Source: an archaeon (lineage in GTDB: Archaea; Iainarchaeota; Iainarchaeia; Iainarchaeales; Iainarchaeaceae). From it: 14,482 nucleotides of DNA. The stretch's first letter is position 1, and each line of letters begins with the position of its first letter. Shown here one piece after another: positions 5,322-12,821 of the stretch. The translations under genes and the position numbers were made by a program. The notes beneath the pieces were generated by a model. It saw only the letters and a list, made by a program, of their open reading frames with translations. It was not told where the DNA came from and did no database searches. Location of the stretch: the NCBI GenBank assembly GCA_024653905.1, contig JANLGZ010000041.1, forward strand, positions 1 through 14,482, written 5' to 3'.

Positions 5322-6326
5322 TCATTTCCCGATTTCAATCATTCGGTCTAATGCTTTTTTTGCTTTTTCAGCAATTTCTTTTTCAACAGTGATTTCGAAT
5401 TTTTCCTCTTCCAACGAAACAAGAGTATTATCTAAATGGATTTTTTTCATGTAAGGACAAACTGAACAGGGATTAATGAATTGCTTTTCAGGAAAACGAG
5501 CTCTTAACAAATCACTCATTCCGCATTCAGTTACAAGCATGAACTTTTCAGCATCAGAATTTTTAATATAATTATACATATCACTGGTTCCGCCAGCAAG
5601 ATCAGAAAGCGCTATAACCTCAGGCATGCATTCCAAATGAGCAAGTACTTTCATTTCAGGAAACTGGTTTTTGTATTCAGTAACCTGTTCAGGAGTAAAC
5701 TGTTCATGCACAATACATTTGCCATTCCAATAATGGATTTTTTTCTTTGTTTGATTCTGTAAATTTCTGGCCATGAACATATCAGGCACAAAAATAACCT
5801 CATCTTCTTTCATTGCTTCAATAACTTTCAAAGCATTAGCACTTGTACAAATAACATCACTTTCAGCTTTTACATCAGCAGGAGTATTAATATAAGTAAT
5901 CACCGGAAGATTCGGGTATTTTGACCTTAAGTTCTTCACATCCTGCGCGGTTATTTCATCCGCAAGAGAACAGCCCGCCTCTAAAGAAGGAATCAGGACT
6001 TTTTTTTCAGGATTAAGTATTTTTGCTGTTTCTGCCATGAATTTTACACCGCAAAAAAGAATAATATCAGCATTGGTTTCCATTGCATTCTTGCTTAAAG
6101 CAAAACTATCCCCTGTAAAATCAGCTATTCCGAATAATATTTCCGGCCGTTGATAATTATGTGCAAGAATAACAGCGTTTTTTTCTTTTTTCAATTTATT
6201 AATTTTAAGAGTTAAAGGAGCAAACATTAAACATTCATTCATGGAGTACTCTAAATGTTTCAGATTAACATACAATCTTTTCGCTTCATCCGCAAGCTCT
6301 TTCTCAAAAACAATCGATTCATGCAT
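5322..6326 (-). CDS. nadA: NadA, quinolinate synthase (4Fe-4S)
   Basis: NadA condenses iminoaspartate with dihydroxyacetone phosphate to quinolinate using an oxygen-sensitive 4Fe-4S cluster. The 334 residues contain AHNYQRPEI (55-63), FCGVKFMAETAKIL (91-104), LIPSLEAGCSLAD (111-123), VICTSANA (158-165), GKCIVHEQF (202-210), TECGMSDLL (266-274) and NPCSVCPYMK (285-294). The three cluster ligands align with Cys119, Cys204 and Cys290; their spacings (85 and 86) fit those known for E. coli and P. horikoshii NadA (about 87 and 86). The C-terminus lacks the longer CxxCxxC array of the E. coli form, having CxxC. A TATA box 24-31 bp upstream gives a leaderless mRNA starting at this ATG. It faces nadX tail to tail, so both enzymes of quinolinate synthesis are adjacent but on separate transcripts. 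Confidence 0.96.
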   Translation of the reverse strand: MHESIVFEKELADEAKRLYVNLKHLEYSMNECLMFAPLTLKINKLKKEKNAVILAHNYQRPEILFGIADFTGDSFALSKNAMETNADIILFCGVKFMAETAKILNPEKKVLIPSLEAGCSLADEITAQDVKNLRSKYPNLPVITYINTPADVKAESDVICTSANALKVIEAMKEDEVIFVPDMFMARNLQNQTKKKIHYWNGKCIVHEQFTPEQVTEYKNQFPEMKVLAHLECMPEVIALSDLAGGTSDMYNYIKNSDAEKFMLVTECGMSDLLRARFPEKQFINPCSVCPYMKKIHLDNTLVSLEEEKFEITVEKEIAEKAKKALDRMIEIGK

Positions 6327-6349
6327 ATGATAAAACAGGAGTTAGAGAG

Positions 6350-6357
6350 TATTAAAA
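6350..6357 (-). promoter_or_regulatory. TATA box of nadA
   Basis: On the minus strand TTTTAATA spans 6357-6350. The start codon at 6326 is 24-31 nt downstream, so transcription should begin almost at the ATG. The promoter lies in the 46-bp gap after the membrane-protein gene, so nadA need not depend on that upstream operon. Confidence 0.5.
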
Positions 6358-6372
6358 GCGTTTTGGGTCAAG

Positions 6373-7041
6373 TCAGAGTTTCGTCAAATGCTCTATTTCC
6401 TTGGATGAATGCATCTTCTGTTTTTTAAGAATTATTGAAATAGCCTTGAAAACAAGAGCTATTAAAGCAAGAGCAAACACGGTTTTTCCAATAGTTGATT
6501 TGAGGAAATAACCATTTCCTAAAGAAGCAAAATGCAAAATAACAAAAATAAGAGCAATATATCCTGTTCTTTGGAATGTTTTCCATTTCTCAAAGCCCAT
6601 ATTCTTAATTGATTTTGGAGCAGATGTACATGCTAAAGCAATTAAAATCAATAAAGCAACTGTTCCATAAACAACAGGAATAAAATTTGGATTTGACTCT
6701 GAAAAAATGTAAAACAAATCAGTATTATAAGTGTTAAAGAAAACAATTGTTGCATGAATAACTGCAAAACCAAAACCAGCTAAACCAAGAGGTTTTCTGT
6801 AAACAAGATCATACCTGAATTGTTTAGGAAAAAATCTTGAAAGCGGACCTAAAAGCAGAGTTATTGCAATCAAAATTGTTGCTGTAACAGCAGAAGCCTT
6901 GCTCATGTTTTTTAAAAGCAAAAAATCATTAGTAAAAATATTAAAAGTAAGAAAAAACAAAAACACTAAAAATGAATTTGCATAAGCCCTGAATTCGTGT
7001 GAATGCATACAAATAGAAAGGGAAAACTGGTATTTATTCAT
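6373..7041 (-). CDS. Ferric reductase-like (MsrQ/YedZ-type) heme membrane protein
   Basis: The protein has 222 residues and about six predicted membrane helices, near residues 21-37, 51-67, 84-103, 121-138, 157-173 and 186-205. The pattern RKPLGLAGFGFAVIHA (82-97) followed by GFEKWKTFQRTGYIALIFVILHF (from residue 149) is the ferric-reductase-like transmembrane domain. His96 and His170 are candidate heme b ligands on facing helices. MsrQ and YedZ relatives pass electrons from quinol or flavin to a partner oxidoreductase, but no MsrP-like molybdoprotein is in the window, so the partner is unknown. The start at 7041 (ATGAATAA) overlaps the stop of the reductase gene before it by 8 nt, implying translational coupling. 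An upstream frame to 7077 and a later ATG at 7008 are alternatives. It could equally be an orphan cytochrome b of other function. Confidence 0.8.
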   Translation of the reverse strand: MNKYQFSLSICMHSHEFRAYANSFLVFLFFLTFNIFTNDFLLLKNMSKASAVTATILIAITLLLGPLSRFFPKQFRYDLVYRKPLGLAGFGFAVIHATIVFFNTYNTDLFYIFSESNPNFIPVVYGTVALLILIALACTSAPKSIKNMGFEKWKTFQRTGYIALIFVILHFASLGNGYFLKSTIGKTVFALALIALVFKAISIILKKQKMHSSKEIEHLTKL

Positions 7042-7558
7042 TTCTTTTGTAATGCAACAGCAATGAACCGTTAGCATTCAGTTTTTTTGCAGAAACAAGA
7101 TTAAAGTGCTTCAAAGGAACTTCTTTATTGAAAAAACCGATTCCATCCCCAAAAACAACAGGTTCTATGGTTAAATAAATTTCATCAATAAAACCTTTTT
7201 CAAGAACAAAATTATAAGCAACTCTTCCACCTAAAACACAGACTTTTTTATATAATTTTTTTCTGATGTATTCATCAAGGTCTGATTTTGCAGGATTTAT
7301 ATAAGTAAGAAATTTGCTTTCTTCTTTAATGCCATTAACTTTTCTTGTGAGAACAATACAATTAAACTTTTTTAAGCGCTCTTTTACAAGATTGTAAGAT
7401 TTACTTGCAAGAAGCAGAACATCAGCTTTGTCTTCCATTTTATGCAAATGCACTTTATCCTCAGGGCTAGTCCAATCAGTACTTATTTGACCAGGCGATC
7501 GAGCAATAAACCCATCAAGGGTTGTTGCTACAACTAAGTAATACATGGGTTTTTTCAT
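7034..7558 (-). CDS. RibD C-terminal / dihydrofolate-reductase-like NADPH reductase
   Basis: The 174 residues form one RibD_C/DHFR-fold domain: YYLVVATTLDGFIA (6-19), STDWTSPEDK (26-35), DVLLLASKSYNLV (46-58), VCVLGGRVAYNFVLEKGFID (106-125) and LTIEPVVFGDGIGFF (129-143). The GG at 110-111 and the 'EPVVFGDG' segment are the nucleotide and substrate loops of the RibD reductase class. Archaeal riboflavin reductases of this class are usually about 220 residues, so this shorter protein may be a general pteridine- or pyrimidine-type reductase rather than the riboflavin enzyme; the substrate is not assignable. Minus-strand CTTATTA at 7587-7581 is a suitable TATA box for leaderless transcription from ATG 7558. 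It heads a two-gene operon with the heme membrane protein. Confidence 0.85.
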   Translation of the reverse strand: MKKPMYYLVVATTLDGFIARSPGQISTDWTSPEDKVHLHKMEDKADVLLLASKSYNLVKERLKKFNCIVLTRKVNGIKEESKFLTYINPAKSDLDEYIRKKLYKKVCVLGGRVAYNFVLEKGFIDEIYLTIEPVVFGDGIGFFNKEVPLKHFNLVSAKKLNANGSLLLHYKRNE

Positions 7559-7636
7559 TACAGATTTTAGAAACCGAAGTTAATAAGTATTTGGTTGAAT
7601 TTAGGTTAGGCTTTTAATAATTTTAAACTTACAATA

Positions 7637-7645
7637 TTATAAATA
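7637..7645 (+). promoter_or_regulatory. TATA box of nucS
   Basis: TTATAAATA at 7637-7645 lies about 28 bp before the nucS ATG at 7669. This fits an archaeal promoter with an almost leaderless transcript. The nucS and RibD_C-like genes are divergent across a 110-bp spacer, and this box belongs to the rightward gene. Confidence 0.6.
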
Positions 7646-7668
7646 AATTATTGGGATAGCGAGCAAAG

Positions 7669-8421
7669 ATGATAGAGTTAGATAATGCTAAAGACGAAAT
7701 TGAAAAAGGCATAATTAATCAGGATATGCTTATTTTGGTTGGAAACTGCTTTGTGGATTATTTGGGAAGAGCCACATCAAAATTACCAAAAGGAAAAAGA
7801 CTTGTTCTGATTAAAGGAGACGGTTCAATCGCAATTCACCAAAATAGATTAGTAAAACCAACTAATTACAGGGTTAATACAAGAATTGGGTGTGAACTTG
7901 TTGATGGAACTCTTGTTGTTAAAGCTAACAAACAAAAACCTGCAGAAAAACTCACAATTACTTTCCAAAATATACAGGATATTAAAAGATATGAAATTGA
8001 AGCAACTAATGAGCTTAGGTTAAGTGGTTCTGAAAGGGATTTGAACGAACTTTTAATGCAGGATCTCTCAATGATTGAAGCGGGTTTGAAACCAGTTAAT
8101 CAGCAGCAGCAATTTCGAAAAGGAATTGCTGATATTATTGCCGAGGATAAAGATGGAAATTTTGTGGTTATTGAATTGAAAAGAAGACAGGCGGATTTTG
8201 CAAGTGTTACTCAACTGCACAGATACATGAAAGAAGTTGAAAATATGAAGGGGAAAAAAGCAAGAGGAATTTTACTCGCACCAGATATAAGAAAAAACGC
8301 ACGCGAATTACTTGAACAATTAGGGTTGGAATTTTCTAAACTTGATTTTGAATTAACTCCAAATGAAAAAGAAAAAGCAAAAATCAAGGGATTAGAGCAT
8401 AAGCAACAGAAACTGTTTTGA
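7669..8421 (+). CDS. nucS: NucS/EndoMS mismatch-specific endonuclease
   Basis: NucS (EndoMS) cleaves mismatched or branched DNA and works with the sliding clamp PCNA. The 250 residues have an N-terminal beta-sandwich DNA-binding domain (about 1-115) and a C-terminal PD-(D/E)xK nuclease domain. The catalytic set is KGIADIIAED with Asp155, then VVIELKRRQAD with Glu169 and Lys171; spacing is the same as Asp160/Glu174/Lys176 of P. abyssi NucS. GSERDLNELLMQDL (120-133) and the QLHRYM helix (182-187) are also typical. The C-terminal end HKQQKLF resembles the short clamp-binding tails of archaeal PCNA partners. The ATG is fixed by a TATA box 28 bp upstream. The stop is 10 bp from the convergent stop of the CBS membrane protein. 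Identification is secure. Confidence 0.95.
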   Translation: MIELDNAKDEIEKGIINQDMLILVGNCFVDYLGRATSKLPKGKRLVLIKGDGSIAIHQNRLVKPTNYRVNTRIGCELVDGTLVVKANKQKPAEKLTITFQNIQDIKRYEIEATNELRLSGSERDLNELLMQDLSMIEAGLKPVNQQQQFRKGIADIIAEDKDGNFVVIELKRRQADFASVTQLHRYMKEVENMKGKKARGILLAPDIRKNARELLEQLGLEFSKLDFELTPNEKEKAKIKGLEHKQQKLF

Positions 8422-8431
8422 TATTAAGACT

Positions 8432-9667
8432 TTATTTGAAAATTCTTAAAATTTCTATTCTTGGACCATCCATTTTTTCAACCACAAATTTTACACTGTT
8501 GATTATAATCTCGTCTTTTTCCTTTGGAACTTTGTCCATTGTCTCAATAACCAAACCGGCAGCAGTATCAAATTCCTCACATTTAAAAGTAACTTTAATA
8601 GCTTTATTCAGCAGTTCTAAAGGAACCTGCCCCTCAACAACAAACTCATTCGGATTTATTTTCTTGATTTTTGGTTCCACATCAGTTTCATCAATAATTT
8701 CTCCAACAATCTCTTCTAAAATATCCTCAATAGTAACTAAACCAATGGTTCCACCATATTCATCAACAACAATTGCCATATGTGTTTTGCTTTTTTGAAA
8801 TTCTTTCATAAGTTTGTCAATTTTTTTGTTAGCAAAAACATAAGGAACAGGCCTCATTAGTTTATCAACAGTAATCGTAGACTGGTCTTTTTTTGTATAA
8901 CTAATAAAATCCCTTACGTGGAAAATCCCTAATACTTCATCCAAATCATCTTTGTAAACCGGAAGCCTTGAGTGTTCACGTAAAAGTTTTTTATCAATAG
9001 AACTTATTTTTATTCCTGATTCAACACTCACAATTTCAGAACGAGAAGTCATAACATCCTCAACAGTAATATCATTCAGCCTGAAAATTCGGTGAATCAT
9101 TTCCTTTTCTTCTTTCTGAATAGCACCTTCCTCAGCCCCTAATGAAACAACTGTTTTGACCTCTTCCTCAGTAAGAGCATCAGGACTTTTTTCTCCTCCA
9201 ATAATTTTGGTGAAAAAACCAGTTATTTTATTCAGAACAATTATAAAAGGCATGAAAATTGTTGAAAGTAATTTCAGAACAGGCGAAACACTAAGCGCAA
9301 TGACCTCATTATGTTTTAAGGCAAGTGATTTCGGAGTTATTTCTCCAAAAATAAGAATAGCCAAAGTGATTATTGCAGTGGCAATGGCAATTCCATAATC
9401 GCTCGGAAAAGTTTCCAAAGCAACTGCTGTTGCAAGAGAAGCTGCACTCACATTAACAAGATTATTTCCGATTAATATAGTATTCAATAAAGTCTGGGGT
9501 TTTGATTTAAGGTCCTGAAGAAGCAAAGCATTTCTTTTTCCTGAAGAAACGATTTTTCTCATTTTAACTTTACTGATGGAAAAAATTGCGAGTTCTGCGG
9601 AAGAAAAAAAACCGGAAAGCGCGATAAGAACCACTAAAATAATAATGTTTGTTTCAAGTGACACCAT
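8432..9667 (-). CDS. CNNM/CorC-type membrane protein with DUF21, CBS pair and CorC domain
   Basis: The 411 residues have the full three-part layout of bacterial and archaeal CNNM/CorC (HlyC-like) proteins. Residues ~5-155 are the CNNM (DUF21) membrane domain: a first helix with GFFSSAELAIFSISK, further hydrophobic segments, and IFGEITPKSLAL. The pair of CBS domains spans ~195-325, with VEDVMTSRSEIVSV, HSRLPVYKDDLDEVLGIFHV and the second-domain core THMAIVVDEYGGTIGLVTIE. The C-terminal ~75 residues are the CorC_HlyC domain. Structurally studied relatives are Mg2+ exporters regulated by ATP or Mg2+ on the CBS module; that is the best guess here. ATG 9667 is preferred over an in-frame TTG at 9673. 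The gene follows enolase on the same strand with a 78-bp AT-rich gap, so it probably has its own promoter. Confidence 0.93.
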   Translation of the reverse strand: MVSLETNIIILVVLIALSGFFSSAELAIFSISKVKMRKIVSSGKRNALLLQDLKSKPQTLLNTILIGNNLVNVSAASLATAVALETFPSDYGIAIATAIITLAILIFGEITPKSLALKHNEVIALSVSPVLKLLSTIFMPFIIVLNKITGFFTKIIGGEKSPDALTEEEVKTVVSLGAEEGAIQKEEKEMIHRIFRLNDITVEDVMTSRSEIVSVESGIKISSIDKKLLREHSRLPVYKDDLDEVLGIFHVRDFISYTKKDQSTITVDKLMRPVPYVFANKKIDKLMKEFQKSKTHMAIVVDEYGGTIGLVTIEDILEEIVGEIIDETDVEPKIKKINPNEFVVEGQVPLELLNKAIKVTFKCEEFDTAAGLVIETMDKVPKEKDEIIINSVKFVVEKMDGPRIEILRIFK

Positions 9668-9734
9668 AAACAAAAAACCTTTTTAAACTCCAAAAATATG
9701 GTTATTTATATTAATAAATGTTAAAGTAAGCCCC

Positions 9735-9740
9735 AAAAAA
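9735..9740 (-). terminator. T-run after enolase
   Basis: Reading the minus strand, TTTTTT (9740-9735) comes six nucleotides after the enolase stop codon and is followed by GGGGC. Archaeal RNA polymerase often stops at such U-runs without a hairpin. It would separate eno from the downstream CNNM-like gene. The signal is short and may be chance in AT-rich DNA. Confidence 0.3.
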
Positions 9741-9745
9741 GGATT

Positions 9746-11014
9746 TTAGAATGTTTTCCCGCCGAAAACACAAGAACCGCTTTCATTGAGCTTTTCCTCA
9801 ATTCTAAGGAGCTGATTGTATTTTGCGATTCTTTCACTTCTGGCAGTTGCACCGAATTTCGACTGGCCTGTCCCTAAACCAACAACCAAATCAGAAATGA
9901 AAGCATCTTCTGTTTCTCCTGACCTGTGAGAAACAACAACACTCCAATCATTACTCTTCGCAAGATTTGAAGCATCAATAGCCTCAGTAACAGTGCCAAT
10001 CTGATTAACTTTCAAAAGCAAAGAATTACAGGATTTTTCAGCAAGTGCTTTTTTTATCCTGGTAACATTAGTAACAAGTAAATCATCACCAACAATTTGA
10101 ATCGCTTCTCCGAGCGATTTAGTTAATGCAGACCAGCCTTCCCAGTCATCCTCGCCCATGCCGTCTTCAATGGAAACAATATCAAACTTGTCAACTAATT
10201 CTGCATAAAAATCAACTAATTCCCCTGAAGAAAAAGTTTTTTCTCCAACTGAATATTTTCCGTTATTTAAAAATTCCGAAGAAGCACAATCCAAACCGAT
10301 TTTTATTTTCCCAGCATAACCTGCTTCCTCAACCGCACTAAGCATTAACTCTAATCTGTCATTGACATTACCTATAGGGGGAACAAAACCGCCTTCATCT
10401 CCAAGCAAAGTAGCCTGTGCCCCATACTTTGCTTTTAATTTCTTTTTCAATAAGTGATAAGTTTCTGTTCCTGCCTGCAGAGCTTCACTGAAAGAATCAA
10501 AACCAATTGGAAATAACATGTGCTCCTGAATATCGCTTTCTTTTCCAGCATGCTTTCCGCCATTCAAAACATTCAATTGTGGAACTGGAAGCACAAAATT
10601 TTTGTTTTTGGAAATTTCACCAATCTGCTCGAACAATTCAAGATTATTTTCAACCGCCAAAGCCCTTGTGAAAGCCATTGAAACACCAAGCAAAGCATTA
10701 GCACCTAACTTTGACTTGTTTTCCGTGCCATCAAGAGAAAGCAATGCAGAATCAAGTTCTTTCTGAGAAGCAAATTTTTTTCCATTAATTTCCTTTGCAA
10801 TAAATGAATTCACATTTGAAACTGCTTTGAGAACACCTTTTCCAGAATAAGCTTTTTCACCATCACGCATTTCAAGAGCTTCATGCTTTCCGGTAGAAGC
10901 ACCACTAGGAACTATTGCCCTGAAAGAATCCTTAGAAGTTGAAATTTCTGCCTCAACAGTAGGGTTTCCCCGGGAATCCAAAACCTGCCTTGCTTTTACA
11001 TTTTCAATTTTCAT
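9746..11014 (-). CDS. eno: Enolase (phosphopyruvate hydratase)
   Basis: Enolase interconverts 2-phosphoglycerate and phosphoenolpyruvate. The 422 residues are full length. N-terminal LDSRGNPTVE (12-21) and GASTGKHEALE (38-48) form the mobile loops. Mg2+ ligands are Asp242 (GLDCASSEF), Glu283 (SIEDGM) and Asp310 (VGDDLLVTN). The catalytic base Lys335 is in LLKVNQIGT and Glu207 in GDEGGFVPP. SHRSGETED (362-370, His363) and GTGQSKFGATARSER (381-395, Lys386) complete the site. The usual NIINGG is LNVLNGGKHAG here, a minor change. A minus-strand TATA box, TTAATATA (11054-11047), gives a leader of about 10 nt. Flanking genes share no obvious pathway; prs lies 0.9 kb away on the other strand. No interrupted or missing catalytic residue is seen. 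Confidence 0.98.
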   Translation of the reverse strand: MKIENVKARQVLDSRGNPTVEAEISTSKDSFRAIVPSGASTGKHEALEMRDGEKAYSGKGVLKAVSNVNSFIAKEINGKKFASQKELDSALLSLDGTENKSKLGANALLGVSMAFTRALAVENNLELFEQIGEISKNKNFVLPVPQLNVLNGGKHAGKESDIQEHMLFPIGFDSFSEALQAGTETYHLLKKKLKAKYGAQATLLGDEGGFVPPIGNVNDRLELMLSAVEEAGYAGKIKIGLDCASSEFLNNGKYSVGEKTFSSGELVDFYAELVDKFDIVSIEDGMGEDDWEGWSALTKSLGEAIQIVGDDLLVTNVTRIKKALAEKSCNSLLLKVNQIGTVTEAIDASNLAKSNDWSVVVSHRSGETEDAFISDLVVGLGTGQSKFGATARSERIAKYNQLLRIEEKLNESGSCVFGGKTF

Positions 11015-11070
11015 TTTGAATCAATTATTAAATAAGCAGAAAAGAATATATTAAGGTTTTTGTAACCCCC

Positions 11071-11781
11071 CTAATTCGGCTTTTCTCCAATAACGCTTTT
11101 TTTTACCAAAGAATCTATTTTGGTACCCTCAAACAATTCAAGTTTTAATTTGTTAAAAATATAAGTTTCCAAAAAACGCAAATCAGACCGCGGGAACTTA
11201 TCTGCAAGTATTTTTTTAAAATCGGAATCATTAAGCTTCACATAATTCAGACCCGTGATTTTTTCAGGCAAAGGATTGTTTCTTTCACTGATGCTTTCAT
11301 TCACAATAAAAAAATCAACCCCAGAAAAACGCATACAGTAAAAACCATCAAACCAAATATCATGGCAGATAAGAGCGGAATCTTCTCTTGTTATTTTTCC
11401 TTCAGCTACAAGATCCATTAGCACGCGCTGTTTGAAAAACTCATCTACAAAACCAGCATCCTTATCAAGATTCGCGAGATGTCTTTCCCTGTCAATTTCT
11501 TCTTTTTCTTTAATATATCCAGGAGTAACAAAAAACATGTTTTCTTTTCTGAAAAACTTATCAATCCCAAACTCATTAATTTTTTTAACCGCTGTTTTTT
11601 CATCCTGCCCAACAATAAGATAAAGACTGATTAAGCCCTGTTCTTCCAGCGGTTTCAGGAAAGAGAAAAGCTTACTTACTTTAAGCTTTGAAAGCTTTGG
11701 ATTAACAATGCCAGAAACAAGCACATCTGGAAGCGAGAAAAAAAGGTTTTTTCTAACAATTGTTCTTTCATTCAGGTTCAT
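11071..11781 (-). CDS. Conserved-looking hypothetical protein, possibly HAD-like
   Basis: I do not recognise the family. ATG 11781 gives 236 residues. The minus-strand TATA box TTTAAA (11811-11806) about 27 bp upstream makes this a leaderless start; the longer frame back to 11913 would run through the prs promoter and start and is rejected. The protein is soluble, with an alternating hydrophobic/charged pattern: PDVLVSGIVNPKLSK (about 18-32), LISLYLIVGQDEKTAV (50-65), MFFVTPGYIKEKEEID and HLANLDKDAGFVDEFF in the middle, then ALICHDIWFDGFYCMRFSGVDFFIVNES, which suggests a Rossmann-like core with two acidic residues after a strand. That hints at a HAD-type fold, but no full HAD motif set is visible. 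It is divergent from prs and 56 bp upstream of eno on the same strand. Confidence 0.7.
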   Translation of the reverse strand: MNLNERTIVRKNLFFSLPDVLVSGIVNPKLSKLKVSKLFSFLKPLEEQGLISLYLIVGQDEKTAVKKINEFGIDKFFRKENMFFVTPGYIKEKEEIDRERHLANLDKDAGFVDEFFKQRVLMDLVAEGKITREDSALICHDIWFDGFYCMRFSGVDFFIVNESISERNNPLPEKITGLNYVKLNDSDFKKILADKFPRSDLRFLETYIFNKLKLELFEGTKIDSLVKKSVIGEKPN

Positions 11782-11803
11782 GCAAAAAATTAGACCCAAA
11801 AAA

Positions 11804-11863
11804 GGTTTAAATCTGAGCAGGAAAACACATATATAAAACTTACACACATAGTTAATTGAGGAG
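11804..11863. promoter_or_regulatory. Divergent promoters for prs and the hypothetical gene
   Basis: On the plus strand TATATAAAA (11830-11838) is a strong TATA box, and GAGGAG (11858-11863) is a Shine-Dalgarno site 9 nt before the prs ATG. The leader is therefore short but carries a ribosome-binding site. On the minus strand TTTAAA (11811-11806) serves the divergent gene. The two TATA boxes are only about 25 bp apart, so the two promoters could interfere with each other. Confidence 0.55.
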
Positions 11864-11872
11864 AACAAAAAC

Positions 11873-12817
11873 ATGACAAAAAGAGAATTGGCTATTTTTT
11901 CAGGATCAAGCAACCCTGAACTCGCAAAAGAAATAGCGACTTATCTGAAAATGCCCCTTGGCAAAATTGAACTAAAAAAATTTGCAGACGGGGAAAATTA
12001 TGTTAATTACACCGAAACCATCAGAGGAAAAGATGTTTATTTAATCCAGAGCACATCAAATCCCGTTAATGATAATTTAATGGAACTTTTAATTATGATT
12101 GATGCCGCAAAAAGAGCAGCGGCAGAAAGAATAACCTGCATTATCCCATTTTATGGTTATGCAAAACAGGAAAGAAAAGCCCGCGATAGAGAACCAATAA
12201 CCGCAAAACTTGTTGCAGAACTTTTACAGACAGCAGGAGCCCACGCGGTTATAGTAATGGATTTGCACGCTGACCAGATTCAGGGATTCTTTGATATAAG
12301 AGCTGATTTTTTGTATGCTTCAGGAACTCTTGTAAAGTTTTTCAAGAAGAAAAAACTCAAAAACCTTGTTGTTGTTTCTCCTGATGTCGGGTCATCAAAA
12401 AGAGCAAGGGCTTTTGCAAAAAGATTAGATGCCAGTCTTGCAATTATTGATAAAAGAAGACCAAAACCAAATGAAAGCGAAGTAATGAATCTTATTGGGG
12501 ATGTTAAAGGAAAAATTGCAATTATAGTCGATGATGAAATTAACACCGGCGGAACAATTGTTAATGCCGCAAAAGCCGTAATGGACAGAGGTGCAAAAGA
12601 AGTTTATGGAATTGCAAGCCATGCGGTGTTTGCAGGAAATTGTTTAGAAAAAATTGAAAAAAGCGCATTCAAAGAAGTGATTGTAACAAACAGCATTCCT
12701 TTGAAAACAAAAACCAAAAAAGTAACTGTTGTTTCAGTAGCGCCTTTGCTTGCCGAAGCAATCAGATGCACTAATGAAAACAAATCAATTTCAAAACTGC
12801 TTAATCCAATGAAGTGA
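11873..12817 (+). CDS. prs: Ribose-phosphate pyrophosphokinase (PRPP synthetase)
   Basis: Prs makes PRPP from ribose 5-phosphate and ATP for purine, pyrimidine, histidine and NAD synthesis (the NadC co-substrate). The 314 residues are nearer the class I length (~315) than the shorter archaeal enzymes (~285-290). IFSGSSNPELAKEIA (8-22), KKFADGENYV (35-44), IIPFYGYAKQERKARDREPITAKLVA (from 90; ATP and catalytic flexible loop region), MDLHADQIQGFFD (129-141, His132) and SPDVGSSKRARAFAKRL (169-185) are all present. The PRPP-binding loop VDDEINTGGTI (219-229) differs from the common VDDMIDTGGT at two positions; the second acidic residue is Asn here. The start is set by GAGGAG at 11858-11863. Four bases after the stop a GTG begins the next gene, so the two are likely co-transcribed. 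Confidence 0.96.
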   Translation: MTKRELAIFSGSSNPELAKEIATYLKMPLGKIELKKFADGENYVNYTETIRGKDVYLIQSTSNPVNDNLMELLIMIDAAKRAAAERITCIIPFYGYAKQERKARDREPITAKLVAELLQTAGAHAVIVMDLHADQIQGFFDIRADFLYASGTLVKFFKKKKLKNLVVVSPDVGSSKRARAFAKRLDASLAIIDKRRPKPNESEVMNLIGDVKGKIAIIVDDEINTGGTIVNAAKAVMDRGAKEVYGIASHAVFAGNCLEKIEKSAFKEVIVTNSIPLKTKTKKVTVVSVAPLLAEAIRCTNENKSISKLLNPMK

Positions 12818-12821
12818 TTTT

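Noticed and set aside
11782..11913. Hydrophobic N-terminal extension of the hypothetical gene divergent from prs
   Set aside because: It would overlap the prs start and both promoters; its apparent membrane segment is the antisense of AT-rich promoter DNA.
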